In this document: positions 14,401 to 27,165 of the stretch, piece by piece | Layout of the letters: the number at the start of each line of letters is the position of its first letter | Position numbering within the stretch: position 1 is the stretch's first letter | Assembly: GCA_947652605.1 (NCBI GenBank) | Contig: OX393578.1 | Location: 55,993,415-56,057,414 of the forward strand | Direction of reading: 5' to 3' | Source of the DNA: Elmis aenea | Lineage: Eukaryota; Arthropoda; Insecta; Coleoptera; Elmidae | DNA length: 64,000 nucleotides | Notes under the pieces: model-generated | Database searches by the model: none | What the model saw: only the letters and a program-made list of their open reading frames with translations | Told to the model about the DNA's origin: nothing | Program-made: the position numbers and the translations under genes

Positions 14401-17400
14401 ATTTTTTGAATAACTTTGTAAATTAAATTTCAAAATATTTGAGACAAACGGCATTATACTAAGAAAAATAAACTCTATAACATACTAAAATTTAAACAAA
14501 ATCGTAAAAGCCGTTTTCGAGAAAAATTATCAAAATTTTTAATTTTTTGAATAACTTTGTAAATTAAATTTTAAAATAGTTGAGACAAACGGCATTATAC
14601 TAAGAAAAAAAGGCTATATACTCTTTGCACTTTTTTCGACAGAAAAATCGATTTTCTTAAAACTATAGCAAATGGCTTCAAACTTCTTATACACGTAAGT
14701 TACGAGCAAGTTAAGGATTATTAGCCCCTAAATACGATTTTTAATTTTTCGCGAAAAATGGGAAAAGTACAAAGGCTATAGTCTTTGCACTTTTTTCGAC
14801 AAAAAATCGATTTTCTTAAAACTACAGCAAATGGCTTCAAACTTCTTATACACATTAGTTATGAGCGAATTAAGGATTATTAGCCCCTAAATACGATTTT
14901 TAATTTTTCGTGAAAAATGGGAAAAGTACAAAGGCTATAGTCTTTGCACTTTTTTCGAAAAAAAAAATCGATTTTCTTAAAACTACAGCAAATGGCTTCA
15001 AACTTCTTATACACGTTAGTTACGAGCAAGTTAAGGATTATTAGCCCCTAAATACGATTTTTAATTTTTCGCGAAAAATGGGAAAAGTACAAAGGCTATA
15101 GTCTTTGCACTTTTTCGAAAAAAAAAAACAATTTTCTTAAAACTACAGCAAATGGCTTCAAACTTCTTATACACATTAGTTATAAGCGAATTAAGGATTA
15201 TTAGCCCCTAAATACGATTTTTAATTTTTCGTGAAAAATGAGAAAAGTACAAAGGCTATAGTCTTTGCACTTTTTTCGACAAAAAAATCGATTTTCTTAA
15301 AACTACAGCAAATGGCTTCAAACTTCTTATACACGTTAGTTATGAGCAAATAAAGGATTATTAGCCCCTAAATACGATCTTTAATTTTTTGAATAACTTT
15401 GTAAATTAAATTTCAAAATAGTTGAGACAAACAGCATTATACTAAGAAAAATAAACTCTATAACATACTAAAATTTGAACAAAATCGTAAGAGCCGTTTT
15501 CGAGAAAAATTTTCAAAATTTTTAATTTTCTGAAATACTTTGTAAATTAAATTTCAAAATAGTTGAGACAAACTTCATTATACTAAGAAAAATAAACTCT
15601 ATAACATACTAAAATTTGAACAAAATCGTAAGAGCCGTTTTCGAGAAAAATTTTCAAAATTTTTAATTTTTTGAATTACTTTGTAAATTAAATTTCAAAA
15701 TAGTTGAGACAAACGGCAATATACTAAGAAAAATAAACTCTATCACATACTAAAATTTGAACGAAATCGTAAGAGCCGTTTTCGAGAAAAATTTTCAAAA
15801 TTTTTAATTTTTTGAAATACTTTGTAAATTAAATTTCAAAATAGTTGAGACAAACTTCATTATACTAAGAAAAATAAACTCTATAACATACTAAAATTTG
15901 AACAAAATCGTAAGAGCCGTTTTCAAGAAAAATTTTCAAAATTTTTAATTTTTTTAATAACTTTGTAAATTAAATTTCAAAATAGTTGAGACAAACGGCA
16001 TTATACTAAGAAAAATAAACTCTATAACATACTAAAATTTGAACAAAATCGTAAGAGCCGTTTTCGAGAAAAATTTTCAAAATTTTTAATTTTTTGAAAT
16101 ACTTTGTAAATTAAATTTCAAAATAGTTAAGACAAACTTCATTATACTAAGAAAAATAAACTCTATAACATACAAAAATTTGAACAAAATCGTAAGAGCC
16201 GTTTTCGAGAAAAATGGGAAAAGTACAAAGGCTATAGTCTTTGCACTTTTTTCGACAAAAAAATCGATTTTCTTAAAACTACAGCAAATGGCTTCAAACT
16301 TCTTATACACGTTAGTTATGAGCAAATAAAGGATTATTAGCCCCTAAATACGATTTTTAATTTTTTGAATAACTTTGTAAATTAAATTTCAAAATAGTTG
16401 AGACAAACGGCATTATACTAAGAAAAATAAACTCTATAACATACTAAAATTTAAACAAAATCGTAAGAGCCGTTTTCGAGAAAAATTTTCAAAATTTTTA
16501 ATTTTTTGAAATACTTTGTAAATTAAATTTCAAAATAGTTGAGACAAACGGCATTATACTAAGAAAAATAAACTCTATAACATACTAAAATTTGTACAAA
16601 ATCGTAAAAGCCGTTTTCCAGAAAAATTTTCAAAATTTTTAATTTTTTGAATAACTTTGTAAATTAAATTTCAAAATAGTTGAGACAAACGGCATTATAC
16701 TAAGAAAAATAAACTCTATAACATACTAAAATTTGAACAAAATCGTAAGAGCCGTTTTCGAGAAAAATTTTCAAAATTTTTAATTTTTTGAAATACTTTG
16801 TAAATTAAATTTCAAAATAGTTAAGACAAACTTCATTATACTAAGAAAAATAAACTCTATAACATACAAAAATTTGAACAAAATCGTAAGAGCCGTTTTC
16901 GAGAAAAATGGGAAAAGTACAAAGGCTATAGTCTTTGCACTTTTTTCGACAAAAAAATCGATTTTCTTAAAACTACAGCAAATGGCTTCAAACTTCTTAT
17001 ACACGTTAGTTATGAGCAAATAAAGGATTATTAGCCCCTAAATACGATTTTTAATTTTTTGAATAACTTTGTAAATTAAATTTCAAAATAGTTGAGACAA
17101 ACGGCATTATACTAAGAAAAATAAACTCTATAACATACTAAAATTTGAACAAAATCGTAAGAGCCGTTTTCGAGAAAAATTTTCAAAATTTTTAATTTTC
17201 TGAAATACTTTGTAAATTAAATTTCAAAATAGTTGAGACAAACTTCATTATACTAAGAAAAATAAACTCTATAACATACTAAAATTTGAACAAAATCGTA
17301 AGAGCCGTTTTCGAGAAAAATTTTCAAAATTTTTAATTTTTTGAATAACTTTGTAAATTAAATTTCAAAATAGTTGAGACAAACGGCAATATACTAAGAA

Positions 17401-19739
17401 AAATAAACTCTATCACATACTAAAATTTGAACGAAATCGTAAGAGCCGTTTTCGAGAAAAATTTTCAAAATTTTTAATTTTTTGAAATACTTTGTAAATT
17501 AAATTTCAAAATAGTTGAGACAAACTTCATTATACTAAGAAAAATAAACTCTATAACATACTAAAATTTGAACAAAATCGTAAGAGCCGTTTTCAAGAAA
17601 AATTTTCAAAATTTTTAATTTTTTGAATAACTTTGTAAATTAAATTTCAAAATAGTTGAGACAAACGGCATTATACTAAGAAAAATAAACTCTATCACAT
17701 ACTAAAATTTGAACAAAATCGTAAGAGCCGTTTTCGAGAAAAATTTTCAAAATTTTTAATTTTTTGAAATACTTTGTAAATTAAATTTCAAAATAGTTAA
17801 GACAAACTTCATTATACTAAGAAAAATAAACTCTATAACATACAAAAATTTGAACAAAATCGTAAGAGCCGTTTTCGAGAAAAATTTTCAAAATTTTTAA
17901 TTTTTTGAATAACTTTGTAAATTAAATTTCAAAATAGTTGAGACAAACGGCATTATACTAAGAAAAATAAACTCTATAACATACTAAAATTTGAACAAAA
18001 TCGTAAGAGCCGTTTTTGAGAAAAATTTTCAAAATTTTTAATTTTTTGAAATACTTTGTAAATTAAATTTCAAAATAGTTAAGACAAACTTCATTATACT
18101 AAGAAAAATAAACTCTATAACATACAAAAATTTGAACAAAATCGTAAGAGCCGTTTTCGAGAAAAATGGGAAAAGTACAAAGGCTATAGTCTTTGCACTT
18201 TTTTCGACAAAAAAATCGATTTTCTTAAAACTACAGCAAATGGCTTCAAACTTCTTATACACGTTAGTTATGAGCAAATAAAGGATTATTAGCCCCTAAA
18301 TACGATTTTTAATTTTTTGAATAACTTTGTAAATTAAATTTCAAAATAGTTGAGACAAACGGCATTATACTAAGAAAAATAAACTCTATAACATACTAAA
18401 ATTTAAACAAAATCGTAAGAGCCGTTTTCGAGAAAAATTTTCAAAATTTTTAATTTTTTGAAATACTTTGTAAATTAAATTTCAAAATAGTTGAGACAAA
18501 CGGCATTATACTAAGAAAAATAAACTCTATAACATACTAAAATTTGTACAAAATCGTAAAAGCCGTTTTCCAGAAAAATTTTCAAAATTTTTAATTTTTT
18601 GAATAACTTTGTAAATTAAATTTCAAAATAGTTAAGACAAACTTCAATATACTAAGAAAAATTAACTCTATAACATAATAAAATTTGAACAAAATTGTAA
18701 AAGTCGTTTTCGAGAAAAATTTTCAAAATTTTTAATTTTTTGAATAACTTTGTAAATTAAATTTCAAAATAGTTGAGACAAACGGCATTATACTAAGAAA
18801 AATAAACTCTATAACATACTAAAATTTAAACAAAATCGTAAGAGCCGTTTTCGAGAAAAATTATCAAAATTTTTAATTTTTTGAATAACTTTGTAAATTA
18901 AATTTTAAAATAGTTGAGACAAACGGCATTATACTAAGAAAAAAAGGCTATATACTCTTTGCACTTTTTTCGACAGAAAAATCGATTTTCTTAAAACTAT
19001 AGCAAATGGCTTCAAACTTCTTATACACGTAAGTTACGAGCAAGTTAAGGATTATTAGCCCCTAAATACGATTTTTAATTTTTCGCGAAAAATGGGAAAA
19101 GTACAAAGGCTATAGTCTTTGCACTTTTTTCGACAAAAAATCGATTTTCTTAAAACTACAGCAAATGGCTTCAAACTTCTTATACACATTAGTTATGAAC
19201 GAATTAAGGATTATTAGCCCCTAAATACGATTTTTAATTTTTCGTGAAAAATGGGAAAAGTACAAAGGCTATAGTCTTTGCACTTTTTTCGAAAAAAAAA
19301 TCGATTTTCTTAAAACTACAGCAAATGGCTTCAAACTTCTTATACACGTTAGTTACGAGCAAGTTAAGGATTATTAGCCCCTAAATACGATTTTTAATTT
19401 TTCGCGAAAAATGGGAAAAGTACAAAGGCACTTTTTTCGAAAAAAAAAATCGATTTTCTTAAAACTACAGCAAATGGCTTCAAACTTCTTATACACATTA
19501 GTTATGAGCGAATTAAGGATTATTAGCCCCTAAATACGATTTTTATTTTTTCGTGAAAAATGGGAAAAGTACAAAGGCTACAAGTCTTTGCACTTTTTTC
19601 GAAAAAAAAAATCGATTTTCTTAAAACTACAGCAAATGGCTTCAAACTTCTTATACACGTTAGTTATGAGCAAGTTAAGGATTATTAGCCCCTAAATACG
19701 ATTTTTAATTTTTCGCGAAAAATGGGAAAAGTACAAAGG

Positions 19740-22700
19740 CTATAGTCTTTGCACTTTTTTCGACAAAAAAATCGATTTTCTTAAAACTACAGCAAATGGC
19801 TTCAAACTTCTTATACACGTTAGTTATGAGCAAATAAAGGATTATTAGCCCCTAAATACGATCTTTAATTTTTTGAATAACTTTGTAAATTAAATTTCAA
19901 AATAGTTGAGACAAACAGCATTATACTAAGAAAAATAAACTCTATAACATACTAAAATTTGAACAAAATCGTAAGAGCCGTTTTCGAGAAAAATTTTCAA
20001 AATTTTTAATTTTCTGAAATACTTTGTAAATTAAATTTCAAAATAGTTGAGACAAACTTCATTATACTAAGAAAAATAAACTCTATAACATACTAAAATT
20101 TGAACAAAATCGTAAGAGCCGTTTTCGAGAAAAATTTTCAAAATTTTTAATTTTTTGAATAACTTTGTAAATTAAATTTCAAAATAGTTGAGACAAACGG
20201 CAATATACTAAGAAAAATAAACTCTATCACATACTAAAATTTGAACGAAATCGTAAGAGCCGTTTTCGAGAAAAATTTTCAAAATTTTTAATTTTTTGAA
20301 ATACTTTGTAAATTAAATTTCAAAATAGTTGAGACAAACTTCATTATACTAAGAAAAATAAACTCTATAACATACTAAAATTTGAACAAAATCGTAAGAG
20401 CCGTTTTCAAGAAAAATTTTCAAAATTTTTAATTTTTTGAATAACTTTGTAAATTAAATTTCAAAATAGTTGAGACAAACGGCATTATACTAAGAAAAAT
20501 AAACTCTATAACATACTAAAATTTGAACAAAATCGTAAGAGCCGTTTTCGAGAAAAATTTTCAAAATTTTTAATTTTTTGAAATACTTTGTAAATTAAAT
20601 TTCAAAATAGTTAAGACAAACTTCATTATACTAAGAAAAATAAACTCTATAACATACTAAAATTTGAACAAAATCGTAAGAGCCGTTTTCGAGAAAAATT
20701 TTCAAAATTTTTAATTTTTTGAATAACTTTGTAAATTAAATTTCAAAATAGTTGAGACAAACGGCATTATACTAAGAAAAATAAACTCTATAACATACTA
20801 AAATTTGAACAAAATCGTAAGAGCCGTTTTCGAGAAAAATTTTCAAAATTTTTAATTTTTTGAAATACTTTGTAAATTAAATTTCAAAATAGTTAAGACA
20901 AACTTCATTATACTAAGAAAAATAAACTCTATAACATACTAAAATTTGAACAAAATCGTAAGAGCCGTTTTTGAGAAAAATTTTCAAAATTTTTAATTTT
21001 TTGAAATACTTTGTAAATTAAATTTCAAAATAGTTAAGACAAACTTCATTATACTAAGAAAAATAAACTCTATAACATACTAAAATTTGAACCAAATCGT
21101 AAAAGCCGTTTTCGAGAAAAATTTTCAAAATTTTTAATTTTTTGAATAACTTTGTAAATTAAATTTCAAAATAGTTGAGACAAACGGCATTATACTAAGA
21201 AAAATAAACTCTATAACATACTAAAATTTGAACAAAATCGTAAGAGCCGTTTTCGAGAAAAATTTTCAAAATTTTTAATTTTTTGAAATACTTTGTAAAT
21301 TAAATTTCAAAATAGTTAAGACAAACTTCATTATACTAAGAAAAATAAACTCTATAACATACTAAAATTTGAACAAAATCAAAAGAGCCGTTTTCGAGAA
21401 AAATTTTCAAAATTTTTAATTTTTTGAATAACTTTGTTAATTAAATTTCAAAATAGTTGAGACAAACGGCAATATACTAAGAAAAATAAACTCTATCACA
21501 TACTAAAATTTGAACGAAATCGTAAGAGCCGTTTTCGAGAAAAATTTTCAAAATTTTTAATTTTTGGAATAACTTTGTAAATTAAATTTCAAAATAGTTG
21601 AGACAAACGGCATTATACTAAGAAAAATAAACTCTATAACATACTAAAATTTGAACAAAATCGTAAGAGCCGTTTTCGAGAAAAATTTTCAAAATTTTTA
21701 ATTTTTTGAAATACTTTGTAAATTAAATTTCAAAATAGTTAAGACAAACTTCATTATATTAAGAAAAATAAACTCTATAATACTAAAATTTGAACAAAAT
21801 CGTAAGAGCCGTTTTCGAGAAAAATTTTCAAAATTTTTAATTTTTTGAATAACTTTGTAAATTAAATTTCAAAATAGTTGAGACAAACGGCATTATACTA
21901 AGAAAAATAAACTCTATAACATACTAAAATTTGAACAAAATCGTAAGAACCGTTTTCAAGAAAAATTTTCAAAATTTTTAATTTTTTGAATAACTTTGTA
22001 AATTAAATTTCAAAATAGTTGAGACAAACGGCATTATACTAAGAAAAATAAACTCTATAACATACTACAATTTGAACCAAATCGTAAGAGTTGTTTTCGA
22101 GAAAAATTTTCAAAAATTTTAATTTTTTGAATAACTTTGTAAATTAAATTTCAAAATAGTTGAGACAAACGGCATTATACTAAGAAAAATAAACTCTATA
22201 ACATACTAAAATTTGAACAAAATCGTAAGAGCCGTTTTCGAGAAAAATTTTCAAAATATTTAATTTTTTGAATAACTTTGTAAATTAAATTTCAAAATAG
22301 TTGAGACAAACGGCATTATACTAAAAAAAAAGGCTATATACTCTTTGCACTTTTTTCGACAAAAAAATCGATTTTCTTAAAACTACAGCAAATGGCTTCA
22401 AACTTCTTATACAAATTAGTTATGAGCGAATTAAGGATTATTAGCCCCTAAATACGATTTTTAATTTTTCGTGAAAAATGGGAAAAGTACAAAGGCTATA
22501 GTCTTTGCACTTTTTTCGAAAAAAAAATCGATTTTCTTAAAACTACAGCAAATGGCTTCAAACTTCTTATACACGTTAGTTATGAGCAAATAAAGGATTA
22601 TTAGCCCCTAAATACGATTTTTAATTTTTTGAATAACTTTGTAAATTAAATTTCAAAATAGTTGAGACAAACGGCATTATACTAAGAAAAATAAACTCTA

Positions 22701-23467
22701 TAACATACTAAAATTTGAACAAAATCGTAAGAGCCGTTTTCGAGAAAAATTTTCAAAATTTTTAATTTTTTGAAATACTTTGTAAATTAAATTTTAAAAT
22801 AGTTGAGACAAACTTCATTATACTAAGAAAAATAAACTCTATAACATACTAAAATTTGAACAAAATCGTAAGAGCCGTTATCGAGAAAAATTTTCAAAAT
22901 TTTTAATTTTTTGAATAACTTTATAAATTAAATTTCAAAATAGTTGAGACAAACGGCATTATACTAAGAAAAATAAACTCAATAACATACTAAAATTTGA
23001 ACAAAATCGTAAGAGCCGTTTTCGAGAAAAATTTTCAAAATTTTTAATTTTTTGAAATACTTTGTAAATTAAATTTCAAAATAGTTGAGACAAACTTCAT
23101 TATACTAAGAAAAATAAACTCTATAACATACAAAAATTTGAACAAAATCGTAAGAGCCGTTTTCGAGAAAAATTTTCAAAATTTTTAATTTTTTGAATAA
23201 CTTTGTAAATTAAATTTCAAAGTAGTTGAGACAAACGGCATTATACTAAGAAAAATAAACTCTATAACATACTAAAATTTGAACAAAATCGTAAGAGCCG
23301 TTTTCGAGAAAAATTTTCAAAATTTTTAATTTTTTGAATAACTTTGTAAATTAAATTTCAAAATATTTGAGACAAACGGCATTATACTAAGAAAAAAAGG
23401 CTATATACTCTTTGCACTTTTTTCGACAGAAAAAATCGATTTTCTTAAAACTATAGCAAATGGCTTC

Positions 23468-23468
<1 letters not shown>
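19740..23468. repeat. Right part of the satellite, mostly A units, more diverged
   Basis: From about 19.86 to 22.3 kb the array is almost only A monomers in A1/A2 alternation. Two B units follow at about 22330-22620, then further A units to 23398. Private substitutions are more frequent than in the core, for example GTTGTTTTCGAG near 22090 and CAAAATATTTAAT near 22250. Higher divergence toward the edge is the usual pattern when homogenisation acts mainly inside an array. Confidence 0.6.
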
Positions 23469-23501
<33 letters not shown>

Positions 23502-23745
23502 TTTATTGCATGTTAAGGAACTACAAGGTTTTACACATGTCAGATGTTGATATAATATAAAATAGAGATAAAACTCAATTAAAGTAATACTTACTCACAT
23601 TTAATAAATAGGACAAAACAGACAAGTTAAAATGCGCGATATGCATTAATTCACTAATGTATATTATATAGAATATAATTTTACATTCGTCAATTACAAT
23701 TACAATTACAGAAACCTGAAAGAAAGACTGGAGCCCCCACAAACT
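23469..23745 (-). mobile_element. Insert with (AAT)n end, likely 5'-truncated non-LTR retroelement tail
   Basis: A B monomer is interrupted after ATGGCTTCAA by about 13 AAT triplets followed by roughly 235 bp of non-satellite sequence. The monomer resumes at ACTTCTTATACACG. On the minus strand the insert ends in AATAAATATTATTATT, a poly(A)-signal-like motif running into a simple triplet tail, as seen at the 3' ends of many insect non-LTR elements and SINEs. No coding sequence remains. A short TCAA at both edges could be a target duplication, but it is too short to be sure. Confidence 0.6.
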
Positions 23746-24048
23746 CAAACTTCTTATACACGTTAGTTACGAGCAAGTTAAGGATTATTAGCCCCTAAAT
23801 ACGATTTTTAATTTTTCACGGAAAATGGGAAAAGTACAAAGGCTATAGTCTTTGCACTTTTTTCGACAAAAAAATCGATTTTCTTAAAACTACAGCAAAT
23901 GGCTTCAAACTTCTTATACACATTAGTTACGAGCAAGTTAAGGATTATTAGCCCCTAATACGATTTTTAATTTTTCGTGAAAAATGGGAAAAGTACAAAG
24001 GCTATAGTCTTTGCACTTTTTTCGAGAGAAAAATTGATTTTCTTAAAA
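23746..24048. repeat. Last B monomers of the main satellite
   Basis: The interrupted B unit continues here and is followed by about one and a half further B units, with GGATTATTAGCCCC at 23784 and 23941. The array stops abruptly at CTTAAAACCAGGG near 24048. Confidence 0.85.
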
Positions 24049-24180
24049 CCAGGGTTGAGCAGATTTAAATCACGATTTAAATCATGATTTAAATCAAGCG
24101 ATTTTTTAAAAAAAATCATCGATTTAAATTAAATGATTTTTTTAAAAAAATTATCAATTTAAATCACAGATTATATGAGT
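24049..24180. repeat. GATTTAAATC-rich short tandem palindromes, hAT-like edge
   Basis: Directly at the satellite edge, CAGGGTTGAGCAG is followed by three GATTTAAATC palindromes in tandem and by runs of T and A around ATCGATTTAAATTAAATG. A CAGGGTTG start is common for hAT-type terminal repeats. I could not find a matching opposite end or an 8-bp target duplication, so the class is a guess. Confidence 0.35.
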
Positions 24181-25142
24181 ACAATATAATATTTATAATA
24201 AAACAAAATTTTATTACTATGTATTAGTAATTAAATACAGGAAATGGTGAATAAACCATTTCAATTTGCTCTTGTAAAGTAATATTCATTGTGGAAATGC
24301 AATAATTCAAAAAATAAATGACAAGTTTTTGACGTTAGCGAAGTGAACAGTCAGTTTTTTCGATTTCCACGGCACTCTAATTGCTTCAATAACGATTAGA
24401 AGAAAAATGTCGAATATCTCGAAAAGTACGAGTTTTGGGTATAGGACATACTTAACAAAATATGAAGCTCTCTTAATAAATAAATACAGGGGTTTGCATT
24501 TGAAAAAATTGAGTTACGTGCTTTTGAAAATCATGGTTGCCACCTATTTATAAACACCCCTGTGTGTGTCATTCAAATTTTTTCATATCGAGCGAACAGA
24601 GAATTTTTTTCTGCATGTCCATACCAAATTACAACTCTGTACTTCAAAATAACTTCAGGAGAATTTTTTAAATAAAGACTTAAAACCTTGAAAAATTTAG
24701 AAAATTATTTTTTTTTACGACGCCTTATAAAAACCTGTAGTATTTTATATTGATGCAAAGCTAAAATTAAGGCGGTTTAGCCAAAATCGACCGATCCCGT
24801 ACTAATGACTCGCCCTGTATATAATTAATTAAACATCACTATTTAGTTTGAAGAAAGTAACGGGAAGGTGGTCATTGGGTTTATAAAGAAATTTCTTTAC
24901 ATCTGCTAAATATTTCGAGTCTATATTTGACCCTTCATCGGTAGCGATGAGCGAGGATAATTGGAAGCAGTATTATAATAAACATTAAAGTTTTCGAAGA
25001 TAAAATTTTTACATTGAAGTTACTTGGTACTTCATTGAAATTCGTATAAATTTATTTTGATGAGCACATGGAGTTTTTCTTAAAATTGAAATTTTGACAG
25101 TATAAATAAAAATTTTAAAGTTGAAATTATAGAAAAATCGCC
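24181..25142. other. No gene seen; degenerate repeat ending in a CGCCCTGTATA terminus
   Basis: AT-rich sequence with no convincing coding frame. Near 24810 it contains GACTCGCCCTGTATA, which resembles the ACAGGG/CCCTGT ends of the inverted-repeat elements further right. This may be an eroded transposon end, but no partner was found. Confidence 0.4.
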
Positions 25143-25312
25143 ATGTGGTTAGATAACAGGATTTGTCACCATACAATACAGAACAATAAACATCCAATAT
25201 ATAAACAACTGCACAGGATGATTGATGAACATGTTCAAATTTTTACAGCACAATTAAATATTAATAACACATTAAAATTTGATACAATGGCGTGGCAACC
25301 ACCACGTTTCGG

Positions 25313-25347
25313 TGTGCGAATCAAAGTCCTAGACTTTGATTCGCACA
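25313..25347. repeat. Perfect 35-bp palindrome (16-bp arms, CTA loop)
   Basis: TGTGCGAATCAAAGTC is followed by CTA and then its exact reverse complement. It lies inside a 95-codon plus-strand frame (25143-25430) that I do not accept as a gene. A short perfect hairpin of this kind may be a foldback remnant or a replication-slippage product. It is too short to call a microRNA precursor. Confidence 0.75.
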
Positions 25348-25430
25348 TTTACATTTACATTAATTTTTGTAAAATGACATACATAATATTTTATACACAA
25401 CATGTACTACAATTTTTATTTAATAATTAG

Positions 25431-26224
25431 TCTTTTAGAGTAAATGTAATCACAAGTGCTTAAATGCTATTTTAAAAGCAATAAAAATATTTAAAATCAA
25501 TCAATGTTAACATAAACATAACAGAATAACAATTTTCAAAGACCTTTACCACTGAAAACATTTTAGTTAATTAGTTAAGTTAGATTTATTTAGCAATTGC
25601 TATTACATTGTAACATAATTTACATAGGTAATAGTAAATATAATAAAAGTAAATATAATAAAAATAAAAATAGAATGAAATAAAATATAAATCTAAAAAT
25701 CTTCTAAATTCTAAATTTCTAAAATAATAATAAAATCTTATAAATATAATACAACTAAAAATTATATTCGTAATTTATTGTCGAGTATTCTAGTAATTAT
25801 CATTTAGACAGTGTTCCACTTTTGTGAAAACTGTAGCGACTACATTCTTGTGGGTTGACTTTTTTCCAGTTGGAACCGCCTCAAAGATTTCTTAGCAATC
25901 ATTTTCGTCTCTGATGTCCTCGGTGTTGGGTGTTTTATGGTAACTTAAAAAAAAAAAACTAAAATTAGACACCTCAAAATAATATTATTATCAATCGAAA
26001 TCACATCTAACATAAGCAATCTTTTATTGATTGCATTAAGTACAAATTTTAATGAATCTAACTGTGTAACATCACTGATGGGCAAATTAAATTCAATAAA
26101 AAAATTATCGTTTGCAATTAAATGCTTTTAAATTATTTTTTGAATATTAATTTTAAACAAAAAAGCTTCATATATTCTATAGCAGGCAAACAGTAATTAT
26201 TAAAATGTAATATATCAAGATAAA
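25431..26224. other. AT-rich intergenic sequence, no gene seen
   Basis: Low-complexity AT sequence, including AATATAATAAAAGTAAATATAATAAA near 25640 and related short A/T motifs to 25780. The rest is unremarkable. No coding frame, RNA gene or transposon terminus could be supported. Confidence 0.6.
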
Positions 26225-27165
26225 TTGGAAATCGTATTGAGAGCTAATAATCCTAAATTTGCCCATAAATAATGTGTATACGAAATTTAAAGCCATTTGC
26301 TTGGGTTTTAAGGAAATAGATGTTTTTGTCGAAAAAAGTGCAAAGACTATAGCCTTTGTACTTTTTCCATTTTTCACGAAAAATTAAAAATAATTTTTTA
26401 AGTCTGATAATCCTTAATTTGGCCATAAATAACGTGTATAAGAAGTTTTAAGCCATTTGCTTTAGTTTAAAGAAAATCTATTTTTTTGTCGAAAAATGCA
26501 AAGACTATATAGCCTTTGTACTTTTTCCATTTTTCACGAAAAATTAAAAATCATTTTTTAAGTCTGATAATCCTTAATTTCGCCATAAATAACGTGTATA
26601 AAAAGTTTTAAGCCATTTGCTTTAGTTAAAAGAAAATCGATTTTTTTGTCGAAAAATGCAAAGACTATATAGCCTTTGTACTTTTTCCATTTTTCACGAA
26701 AAATTAAAAATCATTTTTTAAGTCTGATAATCCTTAATTTGGCCATAAATAACGTGTATAAGAAGTTTTAAGCCATTTGCTTACGTTTAAAGAAAATCGA
26801 TTTTTTTCACGAAAAATTAAAAATCATTTTTTAAGTCTGATAATCCTTAATTTGGCCATAAATAACGTGTATAAGAAGTTTTAAGCCATTTGCTTTAGTT
26901 TAAAGAAAAACGAATTTTTTGTCGAAAAAGTGCAAAGACTATAAGCCTTTGTACTTTTTCCATTTTTCACGAAAAATTAAAAATCATTTTTTAAGTCTGA
27001 TAATCCTTAATTTGGCCATAAATAACGTGTATAAGAAGTTTTGAGCCATTTGCTTTAGTTTAAAGAAAATCGATTTTTTTGTCGAAAAAGTGCCTTTCTA
27101 CTTTTTCCATTTTTCACGAAAAATTAAAAATAATTTTTTAAGTCTGATAATCCTTAATTTCTTAC
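26225..27165 (-). repeat. Inverted minor array of B-type satellite units
   Basis: The reverse complement of monomer B is present in about six diverged copies. TAATCCT(T)AA, the complement of the B landmark, occurs at 26248, 26408, 26568, 26728, 26841, 27001 and 27148. Most spacings are 160 bp, and one unit is shortened to 113 bp. The units also carry GTCGAAAAA, TTTGTACTTTTTCC and TTTTTCACGAAAAA. The array lies 2.2 kb right of the main array in opposite orientation and contains no A units. The 66-codon minus-strand frame at 26177-26377 is a by-product of it. Confidence 0.88.

Larger units (their letters stand above)
1..23468. repeat. Composite AT-rich satellite array (monomers A and B)
   Basis: The whole stretch is tandem repeat with no unique sequence. 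Monomer A is 141 bp: its GAATAACTTTG or GAAATACTTTG start recurs at 103, 244, 385, 526 and so on. A1 copies (GAATAAC, ending ACGGCATT) tend to alternate with A2 copies (GAAATAC, ACTTCATT), giving 282-bp dimers. Monomer B is about 160 bp: GGATTATTAGCCCCTAAA recurs at 1113, 1273, 2321, 2480, 2641, 2801. B carries a near-palindromic TTTTTCGCGAAAAA or TTTTTCGTGAAAAA, and A carries the related TTTTCGAGAAAAA. Runs of A and B alternate in kilobase blocks that are themselves duplicated. The only open frames are six identical 79-codon minus-strand frames created by the repeat. It is probably heterochromatic (pericentromeric or large intercalary) satellite, but the sequence cannot show the chromosomal location. 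Confidence 0.95.

Noticed and set aside
1..24048. CRISPR-like array or coding tandem repeats
   Set aside because: The repeats are contiguous without unique spacers, and the flanking genes are spliced eukaryotic genes.
24049..24820. Complete hAT element from CAGGGTTG to CGCCCTG
   Set aside because: The ends are not convincing inverted repeats beyond a few bases, and the flanking 8-mers do not match.
25143..25430. 95-codon plus-strand frame
   Set aside because: It contains a perfect hairpin and AT-rich tail, has no recognisable domain, and no splice or promoter context supports it.
26177..26377. 66-codon minus-strand frame
   Set aside because: It is a translation of an inverted B satellite unit.
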